Origin: Chloroflexia bacterium
GTDB taxonomy: Bacteria > Chloroflexota > Chloroflexia > Thermomicrobiales > JALYUS01
Assembly: GCA_025928215.1 (NCBI GenBank)
Contig: JAICJW010000217.1
Span: 1-7,648, forward strand
DNA length: 7,648 nucleotides
Reading direction: 5' to 3'
Both the position numbers and the translations under genes were made by a program. Below the pieces are notes generated by a model. The model was given only the letters and a program-made list of their open reading frames with translations, was not told the DNA's origin and ran no database searches. The number at the start of each line of letters is the position of its first letter. Within the stretch, counting starts at the first letter, position 1. Below, one piece after another: positions 1 through 5,838 of this stretch.

Positions 1-2513
1 ACCATCCCCGCCAACGCCGCGACGAACGCCGCGGGGAGCGGCTCAAATCCGAGCGGCGCGGCCAGCGGCGAATAGGGCAGGCCAACCGCGATCGCCACGC
101 AGGCGAGCGTCGTGAGCAGGAGCGGCAAGGACGGGCGGCTCTTCCAGAAGGGCACGCGCCGGGTGCGCAGCGCGAAGATCACGAGTGTCTGCGTGCAGAA
201 GGATTCGACGAACCAACCGGTATGGAAGCGCGCCTCCCCGGCGCTGAACGGCCCAAGCATCAGCGCGAAGGTGACAAAGTCGTAGAGCGAACTGGCCGGC
301 CCGAAGGTCACCATGAAACGCCGGATCATGCCGATGTCCCAGTGCGCGGGGCGGCGGGTCAGTTCGTCGTCCACGTCGTCGGTCGACAGCGTGAGTTCGG
401 AAACGTCGTAGAGGAAGTTATTCAGCAATATCTGTGTCGGCAGCATCGGCAGGAAGCGGAGGAAGAGTGAGGCGCCCGCCGCGCTGAACATATTGCCGAA
501 GTTCGAGCTCGTCGCCATCAGCACGTACTTGACCGTGTTCGCGAATGTCCGCCTGCCTTCGGCGATACCGTCCGCAAGGACGCCGAGGTCTTTTTCCAGC
601 AGCACGACATCCGCCGCCGCCTTCGCCACATCGCTGGCGTCGTCCACCGAGATACCAACATCCGCGCGGCGGATCGCGGGCGCGTCATTCACCCCATCCC
701 CGAGGAAGCCGACATCGCGCCCTCGCCGCTGCGCAGCCTCGATGAGGAGGGCCTTCTGCTCCGGTGTCACCCGCGCGAAGATTGTCGTTTGCTCCACGAG
801 GGTGGTCAGTTCATCGAGTGATTTCCCCGCCAACTCCGCCCCCGTCAGCGCGCCTCGGAAGCCGAGACCCAGTTGCTCACAAACATGACGGGCGACGGCG
901 GGATGGTCGCCCGTGAGGATCTTAATCTCGACGCCGAGATTAGCCAGCCGCGCGAGCGCCGCTTTCGCCTCCTGCTTGGGCGGGTCGCTGAAACCGAGGA
1001 AGCCGACGAGCGACAACCCGCCGCGCGCCTGGGCTTCCAGCGGCTCGCCCGAGTCCGGGCGGATCGCAACGGCCAGGACCCGCGCGCCGCGCGCCATCGT
1101 GGCGGCCAGCGCCGCTTCCGCGGCCGCTTTCCAGCCAGCTCCCCAACCGGCCGCCCCGGTGCAATCGGCCAGCACCTCCTCGGCCGCCCCTTTGACGACG
1201 ATCCATGGCGCCCCGCCAGGGTCGCTCATGGCCAGGGCGGCCATCCGGCGCTGGTAGGAGAAGGGCAACTCCGCCCGCACGGCCCAGCCCGCGCGCTGTG
1301 TATGGGCGGCCTGGGCGCGCGGATCGGCGGCCAGCGCCGCGTCGAGCGGATTGGACGATGCCGTCATCGCCCCCAGCCAGCACGATGCCCAATCGATGAC
1401 CGACTGCTCGCCGCCGTCCGGCGCGCCCGCCACCTCCGCCAGGGCGATCGTGCCGGACGTGAGCGTGCCCGTCTTGTCGGAGAAGAGGACCTCGACGTTG
1501 CCGAGGTCCTCGATCGCGACGAGATTGCGCACGATCACCTTGCGGGCGGCGAGCCGCTGCGCGCCCAGCGCGAGGCTGACCGTGACGATGGCAGGGAGCA
1601 ACTGCGGCGTGAGGCCAACCGCGATGGCGAGCGAGAAGAGCACCGCTTCGAGGATGTCGTGGCCCAGCAGGGCATTCGCGGCGAAGATGAAGATCGTGAG
1701 AACCGCAGTCACCTGCACGAGGAAGAGTGAGAACTGGCGGAGCCCGCGCTGGAACTCGCTCACGGGCACGGGCGCACTCGCCCCGGTGGCGACGCGGCCC
1801 AGCATCGCCGCAGCACCGGTCGCCACGACCGCCGCTTCCGCCCAGCCGCCGCGCAGCACACTCCCCGCGAGCAGGATCGATGCGAGGTCATCGGTGTCGG
1901 TCGTCGGCTCGACGCGCTTCTCCACCGGCAGCGATTCACCCGTCAGCGCGGCCTCATCCACGCTCAGGTCGGTCTGGCTGATGATGCGCGCATCGGCGGG
2001 GACGATGTCGCCGACCTCGACGGCGATGAGATCCCCCGGCACGACGTTCTCCGCGGCGATGCGCAGCATCTGCCCCCCGCGTGTCACCCGTGCGCGATGC
2101 GTCAGATGCCGCTCCAATAACTGCGCGGCACGGTCCGCGCGGTATTCATCGAAGAAGCCCAGCACGACAGAGAGGGAGATAATCGCCACGATGATGACGG
2201 CATCGGTGCGCTCGCCGACCGCAAACGAGACGGCCGTCGCGAGGGCGAGCAGTCCGAGCAAGGGATTGGCAAGTTGCCGCAGGAAGATCCGCAGGGCGGT
2301 CGGGTGGTGCGTCGGGAAGGCGTTGGGCCCGTACTGCCGCAGGCGTTGCGCCGCCTCATCGTCCGTCAGGCCCGTCGCGGTCACTCCGAGGCGCTCCATG
2401 AGCGATGCGGCAGAGACGGAGGCGGAGCAAGCCAGCGTCGAACGCGACACGCGCGAATCCAGCGGGCTGCTCTTCCGCGGCTTTCGTGTCAATAGACTAA
2501 TCTCATGGGCCAC
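1..2513 (-). CDS. mgtA: Mg2+-transporting P-type ATPase (P3B, MgtA family), C-terminal end off the window
   Basis: An ATP-driven inner-membrane pump predicted to import Mg2+. The reading frame is unbroken for 837 codons from a GTG at 2511-2513 to the window edge. P-type landmarks lie in order in one frame: actuator TGES (residues 191-194, near 1943), the membrane motif GLTPQLLP (300-307), the phosphorylation motif DKTGT with Asp346 (codon 1476-1478), KGA of the nucleotide-binding domain (441-443), TGD (534-536) and GDGVNDAP (605-612). The membrane segments after the hinge carry NFGNMFS, LPTQILLNNFLYD and RPAHWDI, which are typical of MgtA/MgtB rather than Ca2+ or heavy-metal pumps. About 10-40 residues of the last helix should lie beyond position 1. 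The GTG start is preferred over the internal ATG (2397-2399, residue 39) because GGGGG sits six bases upstream and because residues 28-50 look like the N-terminal helix of the family. A stop at 2541-2543 bounds the frame. Family assignment is very secure; Mg2+ specificity is by family. Confidence 0.95.
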   Translation of the reverse strand, partial: MAHEISLLTRKPRKSSPLDSRVSRSTLACSASVSAASLMERLGVTATGLTDDEAAQRLRQYGPNAFPTHHPTALRIFLRQLANPLLGLLALATAVSFAVGERTDAVIIVAIISLSVVLGFFDEYRADRAAQLLERHLTHRARVTRGGQMLRIAAENVVPGDLIAVEVGDIVPADARIISQTDLSVDEAALTGESLPVEKRVEPTTDTDDLASILLAGSVLRGGWAEAAVVATGAAAMLGRVATGASAPVPVSEFQRGLRQFSLFLVQVTAVLTIFIFAANALLGHDILEAVLFSLAIAVGLTPQLLPAIVTVSLALGAQRLAARKVIVRNLVAIEDLGNVEVLFSDKTGTLTSGTIALAEVAGAPDGGEQSVIDWASCWLGAMTASSNPLDAALAADPRAQAAHTQRAGWAVRAELPFSYQRRMAALAMSDPGGAPWIVVKGAAEEVLADCTGAAGWGAGWKAAAEAALAATMARGARVLAVAIRPDSGEPLEAQARGGLSLVGFLGFSDPPKQEAKAALARLANLGVEIKILTGDHPAVARHVCEQLGLGFRGALTGAELAGKSLDELTTLVEQTTIFARVTPEQKALLIEAAQRRGRDVGFLGDGVNDAPAIRRADVGISVDDASDVAKAAADVVLLEKDLGVLADGIAEGRRTFANTVKYVLMATSSNFGNMFSAAGASLFLRFLPMLPTQILLNNFLYDVSELTLSTDDVDDELTRRPAHWDIGMIRRFMVTFGPASSLYDFVTFALMLGPFSAGEARFHTGWFVESFCTQTLVIFALRTRRVPFWKSRPSLPLLLTTLACVAIAVGLPYSPLAAPLGFEPLPAAFVAALAGM

Positions 2514-2517
2514 ACGA

Positions 2518-2524
2518 TTCCCCC
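2518..2524 (-). promoter_or_regulatory. Ribosome binding site supporting the GTG start of mgtA
   Basis: On the minus strand the run GGGGGAA lies just upstream of the GTG at 2511-2513, with six bases between the five Gs and the start codon. No comparable purine run precedes the internal ATG at 2397-2399. This decides the start in favour of GTG and adds 38 residues to the protein. Confidence 0.55.
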
Positions 2525-2795
2525 ATCGCGCGATAGAGCGTCAAAAGCACACGTGGCGCCGATCCCGATCATACGCGTCGATGCGCAACGGGGGCGTCAC
2601 AATCCTGGATCCCGCATGACAGAAGCGTAACAGGCAGACGAAGTGTGTATTTGGTATTGAGAAATGGGCTCTTCGACGGTCTTGATGACGCCTACCTACG
2701 CGCCGTCCGTGCGCTCCCACATCACGCTCGTCGGCCACGCTCACCGGCATTGCGCCAGTGGCGTCACGGTTCGTCCCGCCCGCCGATCCACGGCG
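2525..2795. other. Intergenic region between the BON gene and mgtA
   Basis: Must hold the mgtA promoter if mgtA is not co-transcribed with the BON gene. I see a locally AT-richer patch around 2640-2670 and a TATGAT-like -10 candidate on the minus strand (2568-2573) without a good -35 partner. Small stems occur at 2781-2795 (5-bp arms) and about 2743-2759 (6-bp arms with one G-U pair), neither followed by a T-run, so no convincing intrinsic terminator is seen. I could not match the leader to the M-box or another Mg2+ riboswitch. A 69-codon minus-strand open frame (2541-2750) has no recognisable protein features and is not called. Confidence 0.4.
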
Positions 2796-3461
2796 CTATG
2801 GCTTAACGGCGATGGTGTTCGTGACCGCGATGATGCCCGGCGCGCGCCAGACGGCCGCTTCCGCTTCCTTCCGCTCCGTCCATGACGGCACCGTGCCCGT
2901 GAGAGTCACTTCCCGACCGCTCACCGCGACATGCACCTGACCCGCATCCACCGCCGCGTTGCGCATGAGCGCCCGCGTGATGCCCACCTCGATCGCTTCC
3001 GCCGCGATGGTAGGCTGCACAATCCCGATCAGGTTCGACACCCATTTGACCCCGCGGATCGCGCGGGCGGTCTTCTCCGCCACGTTGCGCTGATACTGCC
3101 ACGCCACGGCGCCATCGAGGGTGACGCCGCCCTGTGCAACACGGATGTGGATGCCCTTCGGGACCATCACATTGGCCGCGAATGCATCGGCGATTTTCGT
3201 CGCGATTGCCGCATCATCCACGATATCGTTGCCCGCCAATTTGACAAGCATCTCGTTGGCGACTGCACGGACGCCCGCCACCCGGAAGGTCGCACGCTCC
3301 GCCGCTTTGTACGCCGAGTAGGTGTTGGCCGTGCCGGTTAATGTGACGACACCATGATCCACTTCCACGCCGACGTGTGCGGCGTCTACTTCTGGGTCCC
3401 ATTCCAATTCATCGATAACATCCTTCTGGATGTCGACAGCGACATTGGATGTGAGTGCCAT
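2796..3461 (-). CDS. Triple BON-domain protein, probably cytoplasmic, OsmY-like
   Basis: A 221-residue protein consisting almost entirely of three consecutive BON domains: about residues 7-75, 79-148 and 152-219. Each has the BON signature of a helix, a V-T-L-x-G beta hairpin (GVVTLTG 37-43, GVTLDG 112-117, EVTLTG 184-189), a second helix and a closing V-x-N strand (near 67-69, 141-143, 213-215). BON domains are thought to bind phospholipid or other ligands and are known from OsmY, secretins and haemolysins. Unlike OsmY this protein has no signal peptide, since the N-terminus is MALTSNVAV followed by an amphipathic helix, so a cytoplasmic or membrane-surface role is inferred. The ATG at 3459-3461 is chosen because homology begins there and GGAG lies about nine bases upstream; the frame stays open to 3773 but that extension is Arg/Ser-rich and non-protein-like. 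It lies between a stress protein and the Mg2+ ATPase, suggesting a stress role. Exact function unknown. Confidence 0.9.
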   Translation of the reverse strand: MALTSNVAVDIQKDVIDELEWDPEVDAAHVGVEVDHGVVTLTGTANTYSAYKAAERATFRVAGVRAVANEMLVKLAGNDIVDDAAIATKIADAFAANVMVPKGIHIRVAQGGVTLDGAVAWQYQRNVAEKTARAIRGVKWVSNLIGIVQPTIAAEAIEVGITRALMRNAAVDAGQVHVAVSGREVTLTGTVPSWTERKEAEAAVWRAPGIIAVTNTIAVKP

Positions 3462-3495
3462 ACGTGTGGCTCCATTCGTTGCGACGTGCCTGTTG

Positions 3496-3511
3496 CACGG
3501 ATCCGTCCGTG
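3496..3511 (-). repeat. Short inverted repeat in the BON gene leader
   Basis: CACGGA and TCCGTG form perfect 6-bp arms around a 4-base loop, 35 bases upstream of the BON start codon. It would lie in the 5' untranslated region if transcription starts further upstream. It is short enough to be a chance occurrence in GC-rich DNA. Confidence 0.3.
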
Positions 3512-3624
3512 ATCGCGTGTTGCCCGTATCGAGCGTATTGGATGGCCGAGCAAGCGATGAAGCGTCGAGCGCCAGCCGACCAGGATCACTGCGTCTACGA
3601 TATTCGGTGCGCCGTATCAGGGAT

Positions 3625-3650
3625 GTGACATGCCTCTTACCAGCGTGACA
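3625..3650 (-). promoter_or_regulatory. Direct repeat of GTGACA / TGTCAC, possible operator
   Basis: GTGACA occurs at 3625-3630 and again at 3645-3650 on the plus strand, exactly 20 bases apart, about two helical turns, so both would face the same side of the DNA. The pair lies about 165-190 bases upstream of the BON start. The same word occurs twice more in the intergenic region before the usp gene (4122-4127, and reversed at 4183-4188). A role as a transcription factor half-site is inferred; no known consensus is matched with confidence. Confidence 0.3.
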
Positions 3651-3739
3651 AACGCGCGACAATGCGAGCGAACAGCGCGGACAGCGTGCGGGTGGCCAAC
3701 CGAAGCATGTGCTCCGCCTCTCCCTGCATCGGTGGCCGC

Positions 3740-4048
3740 CTATGCGGCGCGTCCGTGCCGATGATGCGTCCACGCAGTCGATGGCGATGCTACGGTAGCC
3801 GGGCGGCGTTCGCGCGCGACACGAGAGAAATCACGGCCACCGACCGACTCGACCCGCCGTTGGGGCATCCGACCTGCCGCGCGGAGGCGCAACGCGCAAC
3901 TGCCGACGGTGGCGAGGAGTGCCGCCGCGACGATACCTGGTACGACCGCTATGGCAGTCTGGTCGAGAAACTCGAATGTGAGCCAACTTGCCAGCCCAAT
4001 GCTGAACAAGGCCACAAACTGGGCAATCGGTTGTTGTAAATGCTTCAT
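3740..4048 (-). CDS. Hypothetical small membrane protein with two predicted helices
   Basis: A 102-residue open frame with no family I recognise. The first half reads as a membrane protein: two hydrophobic segments at about residues 8-25 and 32-53, joined by a short acidic turn (FEFLDQ), followed by an Arg-rich tail from residue 54 with several RR or RxR groups, consistent with a positive-inside cytoplasmic C-terminus. The ATG at 4046-4048 has GGGAG nine bases upstream, a plausible ribosome binding site. It is divergent from the usp gene and on the same strand as the BON gene, about 280 bases before it. The tail (residues 60-102) is low in hydrophobic residues and resembles out-of-frame GC-rich sequence, so an undetected frameshift or a shorter true gene cannot be excluded. 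Alternative frames here lack any signature. Confidence 0.5.
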   Translation of the reverse strand: MKHLQQPIAQFVALFSIGLASWLTFEFLDQTAIAVVPGIVAAALLATVGSCALRLRAAGRMPQRRVESVGGRDFSRVARERRPATVASPSTAWTHHRHGRAA

Positions 4049-4224
4049 CTCGATTCGCTCCCGTTTGCTGCACCAACGAACTCTCCTGCATACATCCTAG
4101 CGGGGCAGGTGCAACAAGGGTGTGACAGCGCGCGTCGAGTACATTGCAAAGGCATGCCAAGTTCTTCTCACGGCGATGGAAATGTCACGTTTTTGGCACA
4201 GAGGCCGACAGATTCCGTACGCCT

Positions 4225-4253
4225 TTGCGATTCCCCGCGCGGTACGTTACATC
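4225..4253 (+). promoter_or_regulatory. Candidate promoter of the usp gene
   Basis: TTGCGA at 4225-4230 and TACATC at 4248-4253 are separated by 17 bases, the usual spacing for a housekeeping sigma factor. The -35 is a fair match (4 of 6 to TTGACA) and the -10 is poor (3 of 6 to TATAAT). Transcription would begin near 4260, which places the adjacent hairpin at the very 5' end of the mRNA. Inferred by eye only. Confidence 0.25.
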
Positions 4254-4260
4254 TGTTGTC

Positions 4261-4280
4261 CCGCGCGATCACTCGCGCGG
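4261..4280 (+). repeat. Perfect hairpin in the usp leader
   Basis: CCGCGCGA and TCGCGCGG form perfect 8-bp, very GC-rich arms around a TCAC loop, ending ten bases before the AAGGAG ribosome binding site. As RNA it would be a strong 5' stem-loop that leaves the ribosome binding site exposed, consistent with mRNA protection. As DNA it is a 20-bp dyad that could bind a dimeric repressor. Sequence alone does not separate the two. Confidence 0.5.
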
Positions 4281-4290
4281 TCATACACGA

Positions 4291-4296
4291 AAGGAG
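4291..4296 (+). promoter_or_regulatory. Strong ribosome binding site of the usp gene
   Basis: AAGGAG, a near-perfect Shine-Dalgarno sequence, ends six bases before the ATG at 4303-4305. It fixes the start of the universal stress protein at 4303 although the frame is open back to 4144. Confidence 0.85.
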
Positions 4297-4302
4297 TGCG
4301 AT

Positions 4303-5283
4303 ATGTTTTCACATCTACTCGTTCCCCTCGATGGTTCGCCGACTGCCGCGCGAGCGATTCCGTATGTCACGGCGCTGGCCCGGGCCTTCGGTAGCCATGT
4401 CGATCTGCTCAGCGTCATCGAGCCGACCCCGGATTGGCCCGGCTCGCCCCGTGCCGCCACCGACGAAGCGGGCGAACGGGCGCGCGCCCTCGCGGCGGCC
4501 TATCTCGGCGATGTCGCCGATCGCTTGCACGGCGAGGGCTTCGTCGTCTCGACCGATGTCCGACACGGCAACGCCGCCGCGACCATCCTCACCGCCGCGG
4601 AACGCGATTGCTCCCTGATCGTCATGGCGACCCACGGCCGCTCCGGCTTCGATCGCCTGCGCCTCGGCAGCGTCGCCCAGCACGTCCTGCGGCACGCGCC
4701 GATCCCCGCACTCGTCGTGCGTGCGGACGGGCGGGTGCCGTCCGAGGGAGAGGCCGCGATCACCGAGATCACCGTCACCCTCGATGGATCGGTGGTCGCG
4801 GAGCAGGCGCTCCCGGTTGCGACCGCCCTCGCGGATGCACTGCACGTGCCGCTCACCCTCCTCGAGGTCATGCCCAACTACTATTATTCCTCATACGCAT
4901 GGCCCGGCATGTCCTACGCATCGACACCCGAGCAAGACCGGGATGAGGAGCAAGCCCTCGCGGCCTATCTCACGGAAACCGCCGACGGATTGCGCGCGTC
5001 CGGCCGGGATATCCGCACACTCTGGCGGCACAGCATGACCAATCGCGCCGATCCGGTCATCCTCTCCTATCTATCGGATCGTCCGACTGGGCTCGTTGTG
5101 ATGGCGAGCCACGGTCGAGGAGGGATAAAGCGCTGGGTGCTGGGCAGCACGACGGAGGCGGTGGCCGCCCAACCGCCCTGCGCCGTGCTCGTGGTGCGCG
5201 CGGATACGACTGGCGACATGGCATCGCCGCCTCAAGGCGAAGCCGCCCGGCGGGCGGAGACGCACATGCCCGTGATCGCCTGA
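4303..5283 (+). CDS. Universal stress protein with two tandem UspA domains
   Basis: A 326-residue soluble protein built of two UspA domains: about residues 1-142 (opening MFSHLLVPLDGS) and 153-308 (opening ITVTLDGS). Each has the nucleotide-binding signature of ATP-binding Usps in the form A-x2-G-x9-G-S: Ala109, Gly112, Gly122-Ser123 in domain 1 (MATHGRSG) and Ala268, Gly271, Gly281-Ser282 in domain 2 (MASHGRGG), plus the Asp of the first-strand V-x-L-D-G motif (Asp10). Both domains are therefore predicted to bind ATP or a related nucleotide. Tandem Usps (about 280-330 residues) are often induced by energy limitation, hypoxia or stationary phase and act in the cytoplasm. A Tyr-rich insert (YYYSSYAW) sits in domain 2 after the second strand. 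The last 15-20 residues form a polar tail outside the fold. The gene is monocistronic by context: it is divergent from its left neighbour and convergent with its right, with a hairpin after the stop. Confidence 0.95.
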   Translation: MFSHLLVPLDGSPTAARAIPYVTALARAFGSHVDLLSVIEPTPDWPGSPRAATDEAGERARALAAAYLGDVADRLHGEGFVVSTDVRHGNAAATILTAAERDCSLIVMATHGRSGFDRLRLGSVAQHVLRHAPIPALVVRADGRVPSEGEAAITEITVTLDGSVVAEQALPVATALADALHVPLTLLEVMPNYYYSSYAWPGMSYASTPEQDRDEEQALAAYLTETADGLRASGRDIRTLWRHSMTNRADPVILSYLSDRPTGLVVMASHGRGGIKRWVLGSTTEAVAAQPPCAVLVVRADTTGDMASPPQGEAARRAETHMPVIA

Positions 5284-5311
5284 ACGGTCGTCAACCGCAG
5301 GCAGATGGATC

Positions 5312-5342
5312 GGCGGTAGCAGGCAGAGAGTCTGCTACCGCC
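5312..5342. terminator. Hairpin between convergent units, terminator-like
   Basis: GGCGGTAGCAG (5312-5322) and CTGCTACCGCC (5332-5342) are perfect 11-bp arms around a 9-base loop. It begins 28 bases after the usp stop and lies 73 bases beyond the GNAT remnant on the other strand, a position expected for a bidirectional terminator. There is no T-run on either side, so it is not a canonical intrinsic terminator; it may act as an mRNA 3'-end stabiliser or work without a U-tract, as is common in GC-rich bacteria. The rest of 5284-5414 shows nothing else. Confidence 0.6.
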
Positions 5343-5414
5343 AAGAGAAATTGACGCCCCCGATTGAGTAGGCAACGCGGGCAGTGATGCTGTCGGTAGA
5401 GCGGTTGGCTGCTA

Positions 5415-5791
5415 TCAGCGCGCCGAAGCACGGCAGTATCGCGCCACCTCCGGGAGGGTGCCCGCCCCTAATGCGGCATAGAAACGGCGCGCCGGTCTGT
5501 TCGCACACGCTACCCAGACGCGCAGCGTCTCGATACCATCCGCTGCCAGCCACATCGCGACCGCTCGCATCAGGGCCCGCCCGATTCCCTGGCGCTGCGC
5601 CGCCGTATGCACATTTACCAGGTAGAGCTCCCCGTCTCGCCGTGCGAGGAGACTATCCCAGTAGACACGCCGGTCGCGTTCGGTCAGTGCATCGAGCAGC
5701 GCGTCGGGCACGATACCCCGGCGGCCATGCGCACGCTGGCGAGGTGGAGCTGCGCGATGGTCGCTGCGGCGGCGCTCGTCGCCTCGCGCAC
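5415..5791 (-). pseudogene. Decayed GNAT-family N-acetyltransferase (frameshift plus internal losses)
   Basis: GNAT enzymes transfer an acetyl group from acetyl-CoA to an amine. The pieces of one are visible in two frames. From a GTG at 5789-5791 one frame reads VREAT then TIAQLHLASVR, the usual N-terminal strand and helix. At about 5720-5722 the sequence slips by one base, and the next frame continues GIVPDALLDALTERDRR, the usual following segment. Homologues normally read A-Y-R-G-I-V at this point, and two bases stand where the Tyr codon should be. The acetyl-CoA motif QRQGIGRAL and the NRPARRFYAALGA helix follow. Two stretches appear missing: the strands normally between LLA and DGELY (about 35 residues), and a shorter segment between ALGA and GTLPEVA. 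The same region can be read as one 132-residue open frame from 5813, but its first 33 residues are then Arg-rich nonsense. It lies 48 bases after the PFOR gene on the same strand. A sequencing error would explain the slip but not the losses. Confidence 0.65.
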
Positions 5792-5838
5792 CGTCCGCTC
5801 TCGGCGCTGCCATTCGGCGGCGCTATCCCGTCATCCGA

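Larger units (their letters stand above)
3462..3739. other. Intergenic region upstream of the BON gene
   Basis: No gene recognised. All frames here give Arg- or Ser-rich sequences without known motifs. It should hold the promoter of the BON gene, read leftward. A TTGTCA-like -35 is visible at the distal direct repeat, but its -10 partner 17 bases away (TCACAT) is weak. A short hairpin and a direct repeat are listed separately. Confidence 0.4.
4049..4302. other. Divergent intergenic region between the small membrane gene and usp
   Basis: Holds the outward-facing promoters of both neighbours. It contains GTGACA at 4122-4127 and its reverse complement at 4183-4188, a patch of lower GC with a T-run at 4190-4194, a candidate usp promoter, a hairpin and a strong ribosome binding site. 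Open frames crossing it encode nothing recognisable. The longer rightward frame that starts at 4144 is an upstream extension of the usp gene and is not favoured as the start. Confidence 0.5.

Noticed and set aside
873..1730. A 285-codon plus-strand open frame opposite mgtA
   Set aside because: Arg-rich (RR, RxR throughout), no recognisable fold, fully inside the mgtA gene on the other strand.
1351..2619. A 422-codon open frame on the plus strand, opposite mgtA
   Set aside because: It is antisense to a gene with every P-type ATPase motif in frame. Its product is Ser/Arg/Ala-rich without domains, as expected from the complement of GC-rich coding DNA.
2541..2750. 69-codon minus-strand open frame between the BON gene and mgtA
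   Set aside because: No ribosome binding site of note, no hydrophobic or domain signature, and rich in His/Arg; better read as leader or promoter DNA.
2514..2795. Mg2+-sensing riboswitch (M-box or mgtA leader) upstream of mgtA
   Set aside because: I looked for the conserved M-box core and a long paired leader and could not identify them; only short weak stems are present. A covariance-model search would be decisive.
3462..3773. 104-codon N-terminal extension of the BON protein
   Set aside because: The frame is open to 3773, but the added sequence is Arg/Ser/Cys-rich, BON homology starts at the 3461 ATG, and GGAG lies just upstream of that ATG.
4190..4215. Sigma-54-type promoter around TTTTTGGCACAG
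   Set aside because: TGGCAC resembles the -24 element, but no TTGC-type -12 element follows at the required spacing.
4144..4302. 53-codon N-terminal extension of the universal stress protein
   Set aside because: The Usp fold begins at MFSHLLVPLDGS, and AAGGAG sits six bases before that ATG; the extension would also translate the hairpin and likely promoter.
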